A stretch of 64,000 bases of DNA from Roridomyces roridus (GCA_029378245.1 JARKIF010000003.1:2418001-2482000); one strand, 5' to 3'; positions 11,652 to 24,841 are shown, numbered from the stretch's first letter. A program made the numbers and translations. Notes: generated by a model from the letters alone, not told the origin.

Positions 11652-14354
11652 TATACACAAGAAGATGAGACCTCTAGGACTCTAAAGAATGGACAAAGAA
11701 AATGAGTGCGGTTCAGGTCGCGGCTGGGGCTTTTGAGACGCGGACAAAGGCCATCTCAGGCTCAGGGCTGGGCGCAAGAGGGAAGGTGATACGTTACTTG
11801 TAACTGCTACCGCGAAAGCCTCGCGACGACTCATATGCCGATATCATATATCGTACGCGAGGACCCTCATCACTGAAAAAAAGTTGGCCACCGATCATTG
11901 TGCTGCTTTTCGCAGGGTTTCGCCCTGTTTCGCCCGATTGCCGTCCTTGTGCCAGGAAGTTGCCGCTGCTTATTTGGCCTTTGATGCGTTTCATGCTGAT
12001 CAATCGCCGTTTCACCTTGTACCCGCTAGCGCCCGCCGTGGCTACTAGTCCGTCCAGTGGAGCGCCATCTCACACAATGTCCAGCCAACTTGTATGTAAG
12101 ATGACAATTTCTAGGACCGCGGCGAAAATACACCAACGCAGGGTGACCGCGGTCTCGACAGCCTCGCGCAAAGGTTCGTATGACGAAACGGAGGACTGCG
12201 AGGCAAGACTCGAGGCGCACGAAGAAGATGTGGAAGCCCGATATGTATTACGCGGTATCTGCATTGAGCTTAGGCTGACATGGCGTGCGCAGTGGCCGGC
12301 GGACTGCAAGACCTTGCTGCATCCTGATCGGGGAATCCCGCCTTTGTGCACCTCAAGGCGGCGGTTACGACTTTCGGCCCTAATACATCTCTCAACCCAC
12401 AGTACCTTGGTCCCCGTCGCCGCATTATCGCCCCATCCGTCTGTCCATCCAGGATAAACGGTCCTCCAACCTGACATCGTCTGACTGCCATACACATATC
12501 AGGAAACAAGCCTTTCGCGGCTGTCAACCTCTTGTCGATTTATGCGCCGTTCCAGGTCTACCGAGGTGATTTGCCTTGTACCATTGGTGCATAATCCCGA
12601 ATAGACAATCCCCTCGGCGACACGCGCGCATCGCTGCCGGCATCCACATATCCTCGCAACCTTCAATCGATTTCATTTTCCTTCATATTCCTTCAACTTT
12701 CTACGAATAGGCTACCAACGTTATCTAGGACAAGCACTGCTCCCTGTGGCTGTTTCCCATGCCTCCTCTCTCCGTGGATCGCGATTCTGTCTACATTCCA
12801 TTATCTCTCTCAGTTCCGCCAGATGCCTATCAGGAGAATCTCCGCCGATGGGCGCTTACAAGGAGCGGGACGCACAAGCAGCAGTGCTACTACGGTGGTA
12901 TTAAATTTAATCAGACCATTGACAGCCTTCCGAAGGTACTCTCACCTCTGATCGGAATCAGCTCCAATTACTCATGTTTCTTTTGTGATCGTCGCCAGCT
13001 TCTTAAATCCGTCTTTTCATTCTGGGTGGCTCAAGATTAACAACGTCGATATCTCCTCGCTATCGAACTTGATCTACTGAACGCCGCCGCCACTGACGCA
13101 GTCTGTGAACGTATATCACAACAAAATCGCAAGTAATTGACGCTCCATATACTAGTTTACCTTCTGATTCACTTCAACGGCCTCAGTTTACGACAGGACA
13201 AGGACATTGCGCAATGGGGAGCCCAAAATAGACAAGATACGAGGTAAGAGCAGGTAAGAGCTCGGTCTCGGCGACTAGAAAAAGTGGGTGCTAACCAAGT
13301 GCTAACCATCATGGATGGGAGAATAAGAACACTAGAGTCGGCGCCGGTGTCTGCGACGACGGAAAGGGAGTTTTAAATGAATTTAGCGACGGCTGCAAGG
13401 CATTTTCCGGTCATGGAGAAATTGTCCTTGGGCTTCGCGCTTCTTGCCCTTCGGAAAGATTCATGCCGGGGTGTTACTAAGTGTAAAGGTTCAACCATGC
13501 ATATCATATTCGTGTCTCCTCGGCCGAAAGTCAAGTCAAGAGGTGAGAAGTTATGTATGCTATACGGGTTCCGCGGTCCGAACCTGAATACATGCTCAGA
13601 AACGGCATTGCACAGTTCAAGTAAACGTTTACGGACTGGGAAAAAATACTGAACCGCTCAAACCCGAAAAACTCGAGTTGAGGCTTGATTCGTAGCTCGC
13701 CACAAACACCGGCTCTCCCGATTCGGACAATTCCTTCTTCCGGTGCGGTCGTCACCTGCGGCCTCCAGTCGTCATATCAAGTCGGAACCGGGTTCACCGC
13801 CAAGCTACAACCGTAAAATGCCGGTGACATTCCAGATCAGTTTACGACTGGGTCAGGATCCGACTTTAACGGCAGGTGGAATGGAAGGTTTTTTTTACTC
13901 TTGTTCCGTTGCACGAACGTGTTTTATCTTTTTCCAGCAATTCCCGCTCAACGCCGGAGAGAGGACAAAGATAAGCTCAAGACGCCGCGGTTCCGTCAGA
14001 AAATAGACGAGATTGGTTTGCAAAATTACTCGCCGTTGAGCTATATCCCTTTTAGTTCAATGACAAGTCCGCAGATACCGCACGCATGCAGGGTGTTCAA
14101 ATCTCCGAGGTGGCTGAGTAGTGGGCGCCGATCATGGATTGCATCGAGCACCCGTAGCATGCGGAGACAACCTGCACGCTGAGGGACACGGACCCCAGAA
14201 GTTCGAAATGGAAAGCAAACGTTTATTTTGACTCCAAAGAACCTTTGTTGGCATACGATGCAATGGGCATTCAGTACGACACACAACCTTAAGTAGCAAG
14301 ATGGTAGTTGACGACCATGGCCACCGCACGACAAGACTTCTCCAAGAAAGTCAA
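11652..14354. other. No confident gene
   Basis: Mostly stop-rich. The plus-strand open stretch 11900-12457 shows no domain or splice support. Nothing else was recognised. Confidence 0.4.
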
Positions 14355-15895
14355 TCAAACAAGCTCCCCGCGGATAGTTTCAATCTGGACGGAAATCGAA
14401 GTCAAAGCCAAGCCCAAATTAGGGAACGACCTCACCATTTTCAGATCGATATTCTCGCCGAGCTGATCAAATTCGGATTGGATGTCCATCTTCAGGCCCT
14501 GAGCGCATAGCTTGCGGAGGGCATCCAGTGCATCGTCGACGGCAAATGTTTGATAATGACAAATTTCTCGTCCTTTGCGGTACCCGCTCCCTGGGCCGAA
14601 CGAGAGCGCGAAGGAGGTCAATTTGGCTGTGCCCTCGATCTCTGAGCGCATTCTCGATTGGAGCATCTCGACGAGCGCAGGTAGAGATACGTGAAACTCG
14701 CACTCGGCTATGGTCAAAGACTCGAGTGCGGGGAGTAAGGATGTATCTCCCATAAAGCGGAACAGGTCGCCGATGGCGTCGTCTGCGCCGTCGGGAGCTC
14801 GGATGGTCAGGTCTTGAACGGACGGGAGCCGTACAGATGCCAAGAGAGCTTCGAGCACCCTGGCGGGTGCCCAATCCATCAACCCAAAGTGCAGCTTGCG
14901 CAAGGGGCACTTGGAACGTGCAAGTAAAGAGCGGAGTGGTGCCTCCCACACTTCATCGTCGCTGAGAGTTATAGTCAAGTCTTTGAGAGCGGGAAGGATG
15001 AGGTACTGCAATATGTCAGCACACTCGTCCACTTGGAACGAGAGGGTGTGCAGACGGAGAAGTTGGGTGACGGCGGTGCTTTCGGGAATCTCGGGAGGAC
15101 CGGTACCTCCATCTCCATCGATAATGGATAGTTTTTCGAGAGTCGGGGTATGAGCAAGTAATGTCCCACCAATCATCGAAGCCGTAGTGGATTTCAAGTA
15201 TCGTCAACTGGGTCAAGGGGAATTTCGTTTCCAAGTCGTCCAACGACTGGGTGCAGTCCAGTTTCAGCTCCAGAAGACGGGGTACATGAAAATCATGCAG
15301 ATCCACCACTGCAGTGGTGTCCAGAGAAAATTTGGTGAGATTGGCCAATGACCCAGATAACTCAAGGGCAGGCGGTATCAACTGCTCGGATTCGCGCAGG
15401 TCGAGAAGGGTCAGAGTCTTCCACCGCGATGAATATTGGGAAAGAATCCGGCAGAAAGCGTCAACCTCGCTCGACGAAGAATCTTCGTTCAGGGTGAAAT
15501 CGAGGTGCAAGGGAAGACACCCGGTATGGGGAAGCCAGGCAACAGTTGACCCACTGTATGACCAGGTCAGTATATGGAGCCCCGCGAATAACTGCCGATT
15601 ACCGTCATCCAAGATGATTCGGGTCCAAAGCCTGCAAGTCGAAAATACTATTCGCCGCCATGACTCGCAAATTTGAGTCACGCGCCGCGGATCGTGCGTG
15701 GGGTGACTGTCGACGTAGTGGAGAAATATTTCTGAGACGATGCCGGATGGAAGCGTGAGGACCGGATAGACGATGGCTCTGAGGGCGCTGTCCGCTGCCT
15801 CTCGCTCGACACGTAGGTGCGTCATCTGGGCTCCCAGCAAACCTAGCTGCCGGTCGATGTCTGTGAGACGCGAGCGGAGCCTAAGTATCTCCAGT
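14355..15895 (-). pseudogene. F-box/LRR-like gene with frameshifts (F1)
   Basis: Member of the local F-box family: N-terminal coiled coil, then an F-box-like block (AIVYPVLTLPSGIVSEIFLHYV), then leucine-rich-repeat-like sequence. Such proteins usually act as substrate adaptors of SCF ubiquitin ligases through Skp1. The frame breaks near 15159: EIHYGFDDWWDI ends in one frame and LLAHTPTLEKLSI resumes in another, and removing one base would rejoin them. A second one-base shift at about 15880 separates MTGDT from LRSRLTDIDRQLG. The terminal intron seen in other members (before IETI) is conserved near 14400. It is either a young pseudogene or affected by assembly errors. Confidence 0.75.
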
Positions 15896-18168
15896 CATAA
15901 CCATTGCTGGTAGACCAGGATTCTTTGGAGCAGAGGGATACTGGACCAATCCTGGACTGGACGGTCGTTTTTGGCGAAGATACCGATCAATGATGGGGGC
16001 ACAAGCAGGATCAAGCAGCCGGTCCGTTTGATCCGTGCACTGAGCAACTTCAAGCAAGGACGGGTATCACTGCAATTGCGATCACTTTGGTACAGCGGCT
16101 TCATTCTCATGTTCAAAAGGACCGAGCATCTCCGTACATCGAAGTAAGTATCGCAGGTCGCGGTTGCATGAATGATTCTCCAATGATTCTCAGTGATCAG
16201 CGCTCAGCGCTCAGCGACTGTGTCAATTCAGCCGCTCTCGACCCAAGCGAGCTGCTCCCCTTCTGGGACCTCCCGCCGGTTTATTTCTTCCGTATAAGCG
16301 CGACAACGTGCACAATTGTATAGTTTTACGTTTTACTTCAAGGAATTTTCGACTTTCCCCCGCGTGCGATCCACCCACACCGTGGACTCTCAGCTTTTTC
16401 TTCCCTGTATCAATAGTGGCAACGCGGTCACCTCAATTCGTTGCCATGATATATGTGTCAAGTGCCGGCTATCGCATAAAAGATCAGCTATACGACCAGT
16501 TACTTGATGTCATTCTAACCCCGGCCATCCCATGCGCAAGGCCTACTTGTATTCTGGGCCCGACCCGACCCTGGTCGCCATTCACCGTGGCCAGCCCTTT
16601 ACTTCAGCAAAGGCGCCATTCTCTCCAGATCTCATGTTCATTACAGCTCCGACAGCATCATTTTGGTGCACATGCCCGAAGATATTGAACGACTCCTACA
16701 CTGTCAGGGCATATTAAAGGCGTGTCGACCTGCGCCAGGATGTGGGGACACTCGAACCGTTTTCAATTCAACAGGTGGATAAATGTCGGTCCGAAAAATT
16801 CATATTCGATGCAGCACGAGGTTCAAGGTGTCTCCTGTTGGCAGGCTTCTGGTATGTGAATTTTACGTTCGACTGGCTGTTCGAAACAGTGGCAAGGGAA
16901 GTGGGCTTGGCAACAAAGGAGTGAGCGTGCTTTGTTCTCAATCCTCAGTGAAGGCGAGGGAAAAGACGCACTAGAATCAATACATTCAGTACGCCTCGCA
17001 AGTGGTTCGGATTTGATTGTCTCGGCAGACTCCGAAGATTAGATTCTCACCAGCACTGCACATGTACATGGGGCGGGAAACTTCTGTCAACGGGGCAGTC
17101 GGCGGGGGAAAATCCAGGCCGGTATCTATGTTAGTGGTCTCCTTCGTCAGAATGCCGTATCTGTGTTCCAGGCGGAAGAAATCCAGAGGTCGGCAATGCT
17201 GGCTTCGACTAGCTTTACTGGGATGAAGAAGCAAAAAGGCGACGAGGCGGGTCAAAAACGGACCGACAGTGGGAAGGATGTTTCCAACATCGGACACCAG
17301 GCCGAAGTCGTCGCTCCATCACGACCGAGAAAAAATTGGGCATGCGGACGGCAATTGCGGCAATGAAAAACGCAGTTCAGGGATCGACGCCTTCTATATT
17401 CCATTAATCAAAATCTGGGGTGGGTGCAGGGCATGGTGGTTTGTTAAAAGAGACGGGTTTCGCACGTCCCACTCGGATCGCCGCGCGGCCTGGGACTCGA
17501 GAGTCGAGAGGGAGGGGGCTCGACCACAGAAGCCGCAAAGAGTCGCCCAGGGTGCTGATAGGCGGCGTGCACTAGAATGCGCCATGGACACGATTCAATC
17601 CAAGAAAAGTGGAGAGGCCCGACGTAGTAATCGACAGAATCACAATCTACGCTGGTGTACACCGTGTACAGGCATCGACGACAAAGTTGTTGGAACCGCG
17701 AGTCAGGACGTTGAAGGGCGGATTCCACGAAGATTTTAGTTACCACAAGCTCCAGGATTATGGGGTGGATTACTAGTTGTTTCGTATGTTTTTGTACGCA
17801 GGAGGCGTGAAGAAGTGGCGTCTTCAGGTGATAGTTAGCCATCAGGGCAGTGAAAGGGGGTCAGTAGATTGGGACTTTGTAGGTTGACCGTTGTCAATTG
17901 CCGATCGCGATCTCGGAGTTGTGGAGACGCCAGTGAACGGCCACACACGGCCAACAGAGGGAACCGTGTTGTGAAGGGAGAATTCGACGGGGCGACGTGA
18001 GAATGAGAATAAGAATCCCTCGCGCGTCAACTTCGGATCGACAAACCACTTTTAAATTAACATCCCAGGATAAGTATATACATTCAAGGTATGAAAACTG
18101 TTGGGTGCGATGAACTTGAACACGGAAGCACCGCAGCAAAGACGATCCGACTCACCTCGGCTTCCTCA
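15896..18168. other. No confident gene
   Basis: Short open frames only. No domain, repeat or paralogue was recognised. Confidence 0.4.
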
Positions 18169-18434
18169 AAAGAAAAAGGTCGGGGGCATGGCCTCTTCAT
18201 TGATTTTGGTGTACCACTTGAGGGTGGAGTGCAGATCGATTTCGTCCTGTCGAGGGTCCACCCCGAACAGCTGACCAAACGCGCCGGCAACGTCGAGCCG
18301 CGCAGAGATGTCCATCTCATTGACCTCGATCCCGGTGGCAAAGTACAGGTCGAAGTTTGGGAGTTTCGAAATGGTCGCCGTACCCTCGGCAACTTCGCCA
18401 GTGCACCCAAGCCCTCGCCGGACCGATAACCACC
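18169..18434 (-). pseudogene. Unrecognised coding fragment
   Basis: One minus-strand frame stays open and reads like conserved protein: LPNFDLYFATGIEVNEMDI, DVAGAFGQLFGVDPRQDEI and HSTLKWYTKINEEAMPP. The composition is globular and there is no start Met upstream; it begins next to the stop codon of the F2 relic. The family was not identified. It may be the remains of a separate gene fused to or abutting the F-box relic. Confidence 0.4.
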
Positions 18435-19199
18435 TATTTTGAGCGATTCCAGAGCAGGTTAATCCCCGCAGCCATATCTTCGAACTGCTCCAGTGCTCCC
18501 TTCTCTGCTCCGTCTAGCACGAGCCGAAACTTGCGTAGAGCGCAACTGGATCGTGAGACAAGTTGACCGACTATATCAGGTACCGGGTCTGATTCAGCGC
18601 CAGGACAAATAAATAAATTCTCTAGCGCGGGGAGGATGAGATGGTCGAGAAGTTCGGCAGCAAGACTCCCGTCCACAGTGATGGTGCGTAGACGAAGGAG
18701 GATGAGAGGAATCGGAGGTTTGGGTAGGGGCCTAAAATCCCCATGGCCAGTCGCAGGGGGGACAGTGGCACGGAAATGTAGAGGGAGCTCCCCGGAACAG
18801 AGCATCCAGAGGGGAAACTGGACGTCTAGGCAGCAAATTAGCGCTGAAAAGATCACAGGATAAGGAGGATCCGTCACGAGAGCTCAACCGAGTCCAAATT
18901 TCGCACAATCGACAGACCCGAGTCGAGCGCATCCGGTTGCCATAGTCCTTGACGTATCGGATAAAAATTTCCGATGTAATCTCATTGGGGAAAGTGAGGA
19001 CGGGGTATGCGATGGCTCCAAGCTGTGCGACGACCGCCTCTCGCTCTGTGCGGAGGAGGCTCAGCTCGGCCTCGAGTGCACCAGTTCGCTCGCTTCGAGA
19101 CGAGCATGCAACGGAGTCGTATCCTGCATTCCTTCTGCTCGCACAAAGGGTGAGGATGTTCCGTGAGCGCGTGAGCGCGTGAGCGAGCATGCGCACCAA
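18434..19199 (-). pseudogene. F-box gene relic with internal deletion (F2)
   Basis: The 5' part keeps the coiled coil and F-box (LGAIAYPVLTFPNEITSEIF, about 19060-18955), then the frame is lost. A separate 3' part (about 18740-18434) has LRLRTITVDGSLAAELLDHL and SRSSCALRKFRLVL, matching the late LRR region of F1 and F5. The several hundred bases that normally lie between are missing or scrambled, so no full protein can be made. Confidence 0.75.
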
Positions 19200-19291
19200 G
19201 ACGGGTGATGGTCAAATCAAGAGACGATGTGGCTGTTTACATGTGTTATCGCCGGAACTTGTCTTGATCCGTTACCTTGTCCGGAGCCGTC

Positions 19292-20780
19292 ATGAGCGCT
19301 CACACCAATGAGCTCTCAAGCATCTTCTCCAATGCTCTCGCGGCTGCGCAAGACCAGGCCGCGCAGATAGAGCTCAGATTGAAGGAGGATTTCGAGGTAT
19401 CAGCTGAATCTTGTCCGCGTACGCCCTCTTATCATTCCTCGCTGGAAGACACGGCTCCAGGCGTCAGAGCAGAGGCTGAGAAGCATATACGAGCAAGAGT
19501 GCGCCAAGACCGAAAACCTGCGCGCTGAAAATGAGATACATATCCTCTTTCCCATCTTACCCGCGACAGCTCACGCCGGTGTAGATTTTGAAGAATGGGT
19601 GTGAGGAGTTTTGCAAGCAAGCGGAGATGATAAAGGTGTGTTCTTATGTGTTCTTACATGGCTATGAACCACCCTGACAGGTCCTAGGACACCTGTCTCG
19701 CTAATGAGGCTAAAGTAGTCGCTCTCGAGTCTAAGCTCCGTGAGGTACAGACGGAGCGCAGTGCTTTAAAAAAAGTGAGCTCTATGTCACTTGACTAGGA
19801 CTGAATTGACAATCGTTCGACTCTTAGGCTCTGGCCGCGCAGGGGGTTGTGGTGTGCAATCTCGAGATGGTGCGGTTTACTGTCAGCACTGGTCCTTCCA
19901 TCGATTCTCACACCTCTCACAGGCTCTATCTGAAGCCAAGAGACCCAGGTCTACAAGTTACGGACAACTCGCAGCCGTTCAAAATGTCGCGTTCCCCGTG
20001 AATGAGGTGCGCAGGTCCTGTTGAGCGAGCCAGTTAATCCGAGTTGACTCATTCCCCACTTTCCGTGGACCCGCAGCCGCACATGCACGTACAAAAACGC
20101 AATACTCCACTTGAAAGTGACAGTGGCGCCAAATACCCGGCTAAACGGCGTCGAACTACGGACCTGGTCCTACCCGAGACTCTGAGTCCTATCCCAGATC
20201 CTCCCACGGGCTTTGGAAGCTGGCGTGAATTCTACTCGCATCACAATCTTGCTGAATTCGCAAAGCTTCAGTCTGTTAAAAATCTGGTAAGTACGATGGC
20301 CCGACTCGATAGTGCTACTTATTGTGCCGACTGTCAGAAACATGACGAATATAAACGCGCCCACTTCCAGGTGCGCTCAGGTTTCCAACGAGTCCGCTCC
20401 GCATCTTACCCCATCCCCAGGGTCGACGCAGCGTCTGCAGAATGTGCTACAAAGTCGGTATGCCGTCTTTGCATATCGAACGGAGTACAGGAGATGTGGC
20501 CAAGACTTGTATCTGGTGCCTGAGCGGCACCAGTGGCGGTCGGAATTGCAAGTTCCTTGATCCAGACCACATTGAAACCGCGAAGGCTATAGACGAGTAC
20601 CCATTCGGTGAGCAAGTAGTCTGGCTGCAATCCCCCAGGTGTCAGAGCTCACTCTTTCTCTCAGATGATACCACGTTACAAGCGTTGGCTGACCTTCACA
20701 ATGCTGCCATCGAACGAGGGAAGGATCCCGGGCGGTGGATGGGGGAGGAAGAGTTTGATTATTCTGACTTGGACTCGTAG
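19292..20780 (+). CDS. LHNAA-family protein (copy A): coiled coil, Cys cluster, LHNAA block
   Basis: Multi-exon gene from ATG 19292 (MSAHTNELSSIF) to TAG 20778-20780. Order: coiled-coil exons (QIELRLKEDFE; ALESKLREVQTERSALKK), a basic linker with KYPAKRRRTTD (possible nuclear signal), the motif GFGSWREFY..LAEFAKLQ (about 20208-20270), then after an intron a Cys cluster (VCRMCYKVGM ... KTCIWC), and after another intron the last exon with ADLHNAAIERGK and PGRWMGEEEF. The splice before GRRSVCRMC and the one before DDTTLQALADLHN match copies B and C, so the structure is ancestral. The exact 5' exon borders are uncertain. The family is not recognised. A zinc-binding nuclear role is only a guess from the Cys spacing and basic patch. 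Confidence 0.75.
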
Positions 20781-21064
20781 GCGGGAAATCGTCGTGTATA
20801 TCGAGGCCGTTGTGTACTTTTCCTTTTTCTTGTATCGACTTGTGTGTCTGGATTCACCGTCAAACCATGTCGCACCCGCACCTTGTTCCTCGACTGGTTC
20901 CACGCACGACGGGTATTGATTCAGTTTTCCGTTAAGGATCACAATTTTCGACATCCTCTTGTATTGCTTCAATATTTCGGCTCGGTGAGCAAAGAAAGAA
21001 GAGACCTGAAGAAAACAGCACCATCGCGCGATCGTCATGTCGATATTCTGGCTGAAACGACGAC

Positions 21065-21415
21065 CCGCAAGCCTTGAGCGCGTAGCTCGCGCAATCTGTT
21101 CAACGAAGCGCCAATGAGGGGATCATGGTAAATCTCCTCAAAATTCGAGGGCTCGGAGCCACACACGAGCTCGATCAGTTTGGCCATCCCGGCCTTGCTC
21201 CCTGTGCGGGCAAAAGGATTGGCTCATCTGCTAAATGGAGAAATGCTCTTCAACGGCGCTGTCCTCACACGGGAGCGGCGTCGGGCGGAGGCAATCATCC
21301 AACATTTCGGCGTCCCATGGGCGAGAGTTGGAGAGGCCCACCTTTCGATCGACTCGGATACAGCAGTCCATTTCTAAAATCGGGGGCGGCCCAGAGCGCT
21401 AGTCGAGAGAGACAT
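21065..21415 (-). pseudogene. F-box C-terminal relic
   Basis: The minus strand holds AEMLDDCLRPTPLP, close to AEMLDECLRSTPLP at about 22975-22930 beside F3, plus a distal LRELRAQGL like LRKLCAQGL of F1. It ends where the duplicated SDR promoter begins. Confidence 0.45.
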
Positions 21416-21417
21416 AT

Positions 21418-21910
21418 TCAACTGTTGAAGCCTTCCAAGGGATCTTACGTTCGACCGAGAAAATGGGAGTCAGCGATGAGTGTTGTGGTTCTATTTTCGA
21501 AGATGCTGGGAAGTAGCGGCGAATCGACGTTAGCGGCGGCATTTTCGGTCATCCAAGTGCGCTTCATTGTCAAAAATCAGACTGCGCGAAATAGTAGTGG
21601 CAGAAGGAACGAAATTCTTGGACTTGTCATTCATTCAAGCCAGTTAGTTTTGACGGCACAAAGCGCCAGTTTCCAGCTTTCGCAGCCAGGAGTATGAAAT
21701 ACAACGACGCACCTAGGGCAACTGAAGATCGCAGTCAATTGCGTGAAGGATGCGGAGGTCCGTGGCAGTATACGCAGGCGATTATAAATTCGGCAAAAGC
21801 AACTCCGCCGGGTTCCAGATCGTCTTGTTAGATGAAACTTGAAGGTATAAATTGAGAAAACTGAACACTGGCAGACTAGCGCTAGCCAAGTCAGCTTCAC
21901 ACACAAAGAA
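21418..21910 (+). promoter_or_regulatory. Promoter of SDR S3 with TATA box
   Basis: TATAAAT at about 21846-21852 lies 65 bases before the ATG. The S4 copy has TATAAAA at 50502-50508 with nearly the same spacing (67). The whole stretch is related to the region before S4 and, inverted, to that before S1. Confidence 0.65.
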
Positions 21911-22783
21911 ATGTCTGCAAACCAAACCGTGTACCTAGGTGCGTCTTGACCACTTATATTCACCTAGCCTCCTTTGACTCTCGTCCAGTTAGTGGTGCCA
22001 ACCGCGGAATTGGCTTGGGTCTCGTAACAGCCCTTGCTTCTCGTCCCAACACCATCGTCTTTGCTGGTGCTCGTGATCCCGCCGCACAATCACTGAAGGA
22101 CCTCTCCGCCAAACACCCTAACGTGCACGGCGTCAAGCTCACCATGGGAGATAAAGCCGGCAATGAGGCCGCTGTAGCGGAGATTAAACGAATTGCAGGC
22201 CAGCTCGATGTCATCATCGCCAACGCCGGTGAGTTTCAACCGTCGCAGTTGGACTAGTCCAAAACTCAAAAAAAACTGAATAGGAATATCGAACTACTAC
22301 GGCCCACTTGCAGAAACCCCAATCTCTGAATTCAGAGACCACTGGGAAATCAACACCCTCGGGAACGTGATCCTCTTCCAAGCGGCTCACGCTCTCCTCC
22401 TCGCCTCGCCCTCCAAAGCGCCCCGCTTCGCTTTGATAAGCTCCGGCGGGGCATCCATGGGCGCCTACTTTCACATGAGTACCGTCGCATACGGCTCCTC
22501 CAAAGCCGCCGCAAACTTTCTCGTCAAAGTGATGGATCAGGAGCACCCCGCGCTCATCTCGCTTGCCATACACCCCGGTTGGGTGCAAACCGACATGGGG
22601 AACCAAGGCGCGCTTGCGAATGGGCTGGCCGAGGCGCCCGAGACATTGGAGGATTCTGTTAATGGGATTCTCGCGCGTGTGGATCAGGCGACGAGCAAGG
22701 AGCTGAGTGGGAAGTTCTGGAATTTCAGAGTCAGCCATGGGGGCAAGCCGTGGAATATTGCGACGGAGGAGATTCTGTGGTAG
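21911..22783 (+). CDS. Short-chain dehydrogenase/reductase, intact copy (S3)
   Basis: NAD(P)H-dependent SDR of the type often annotated as norsolorinic-acid-ketoreductase-like or C-factor; the substrate is unknown. Exons 21911-21938, 21989-22228 and 22284-22783 give 255 residues with correct phases. Motifs in order: cofactor loop SGANRGIG, VFAGARDP, the structural NAG of IANAG, NTLG with the active-site Asn, a Ser-rich strand (ALISSGGAS), the catalytic YGSSK, and HPGWVQTDMGN. It is the only one of five SDR loci here with no lesion. A TATA box lies 65 bases upstream. It converges on the F3 relic. Confidence 0.93.
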
Positions 22784-22847
22784 TTTTTGGGGAATTCGTA
22801 TTCCACCTGATTGTGTCCAAGTCATAGATATCAAGTCTGTGGCTTGT

Positions 22848-23428
22848 TTAAACTTGCATAACTGACTTCGATGTCCTCAACGTTCGGGAGTTCAGGCCTT
22901 CAGGATTCGACTCTGGACGGGAGCGGCGTCGATCGCAGGCACTCATCAAGCATTTCCCCTGCCCATGCTGAGTGTCTCCCATTGCGAAGAATATCTGGAT
23001 GAAAACGTCGATGAGTTCCGCAAATTCCTGGAGCGAAGAGGACTCGAACTCTAGAGTCGAGGAGCCGGCACGAGGAAGCCAAGACTCAAGAGACGATTTG
23101 GCTGACTGAAAGAATCGAGTCGGCATTGACAAGGCCACAAATTACAGAGGCTCACTCAGCACGCCGGGAGACAATATGGCTCCAGAGCCTCCAGGTAGAT
23201 AGCGCCACCTGCCGCCAAAATCTGCAAATCTGGATTAAATAGTGCACTGTGGCTCCGATGGTCGTCCACATAGTGCACAAAAATCTCCAGCAGGATCTCG
23301 GGCGGCAGCGTGAGGACAGGGTATACAATGGCTTGTAGGTCTTTCTCTACCCTCGCCCTCTCGGCACGGAGGACATCGACTTGTTGTTCAATATCCACGA
23401 GACGAGCTCGAAGCGGGGAGCCAATCAT
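22848..23428 (-). pseudogene. F-box gene relic (F3)
   Basis: Starts MIGSPLRARLVDIEQQVDVL at 23428, with a coiled coil and the F-box start (VYPVLTLPPEILLEIFVHYV), then loses homology after about 60 codons and stops at 23156. Distal C-terminal fragments similar to other family members lie at 22848-23110. The LRR middle is gone. It converges on S3. Confidence 0.7.
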
Positions 23429-24841
23429 CCGTGGGGTGTAGAAAGAAAGAAGAAGGAGAGAGCCTGCGACCAAACGTAAAAGTGGTGGTGCGGAAGAAAG
23501 ACATGGATCATACGAGACGATTCCGAATCGGGCTGCTTTCGAATTGGAGAGAGAGAGAGAGAGTAGTACAACGAATAGTACACAGAGAGGGGGTATATCC
23601 GGTGAGGAGGTGCCCATGCAGAGCCACGACTTGTCCAGAGGGAACCGCACGTCGCTGCTCAATGCTCAATCCCCGCCCTTCATCCCCGTGTGCATGGTTT
23701 CCTTCGGGTGGCGAAGTGTCAAGACTACTCCAAGTCGACGAGGATTCAGGGGAAGGTGGAAATGGAAGATGGGTCAATCCGACTCGATGGATAAGGAGAC
23801 GGAAGCCGTCATGAGTGCCCCGACTTCATCCACTCCTTCGAGCGCAGCACCGGAGCGAAGTCCTCCTTTCTCCAGCAACGGACCCTTCGGCTTTTCCTGG
23901 CAGGCTGGATGGTAGCTAGGACGGAAGAGGAATCCGAGTCTGGCGTGTTCGTCAGGAGCGGTCGTCAGGAGCGGTGGCCATGCGCATGAGGGCTAAGGGA
24001 GTCGTCAGCACCTCGCGCTTGAGCATTTGGGAGAGCACACGAGCGCGTCGGATATGGTTGCTGAGATGGTCAATGCGAGGTCCCCATCCAAGTCAGACCG
24101 CTGCGGCGTGGAGGAAGGTGCCGGTGGCAGCACGAATGGTACCGTGACACGACTTCTGCGGCTGCAGAGAGAGGAAGTTGTCGGAGCGGAATGTGGGGGA
24201 AGGAGGCGAGGCGGAAGACAGGTGAGCAGGCAGTATATCCTGTAGGCATTGAAATCAGTCTCATCTCGGAGCCCAAAGAGTTGTCCGACAGGCTCGTAGG
24301 CACTGGGAGATGGTAAAGGCCCACCTCTCTGCGATGCAAGGCGGGGAGTAGATAGGACGCTCGTCCGAAAGCTGGTGGTACTGCTTGCTCGTCCACTCGT
24401 GCCCTGGACGTGCCTGGAGTTCACCGCGCCTGGTCCTTCGACTGTCAGCTGGACACCGGCTGGCGATGCAGACACGCACTGTAGCGACTCCCAATACTAA
24501 ATCAGTATCCCGGCCTTCTTTGCGTGCGGATACTTCGAGCTAGTGGCTCGTCGAGGGTGTTGATTGTCATGGTGCAGAAGGAGGGGCGGCCGTGATCGTC
24601 CGACGTCATCTCTCCGAGTCTCTCTCTGTTCCCTCGTCCTCATCCTCGGTCACTCACTCGTTCCACACCGTCAACCATTTAGGCTGCTGACCTTGGTCTC
24701 TCTTTTAATGTGGCTCGGCACAAAGATGACGCAGGCAGCAGGCTTGAAGCACCCTTCCCTCCAATGCATGTGTGTCGATCGTCAAGTTTCTAGAAACCTC
24801 TTGCCCGGACATATACAAACTACCAGGCCTAATCTTCTCTC
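23429..24841. other. No confident gene
   Basis: Overlapping open frames on both strands show no domain or coherent splicing. Two GGAGCGGT..TCAGGAGCGGT-like direct repeats near 23950-23975 are the only pattern noted. Confidence 0.35.

Noticed and set aside
14467..14949. 160-residue minus-strand frame with many Arg
   Set aside because: Shadow frame of the F1 LRR exon.
22214..22834. 206-residue minus-strand frame
   Set aside because: Antisense of SDR exon 3, which carries the catalytic motifs on the plus strand.
23431..24494. Overlapping long frames on both strands
   Set aside because: No consistent intron structure or recognisable residues. Probably GC-rich chance frames around the F3 promoter.
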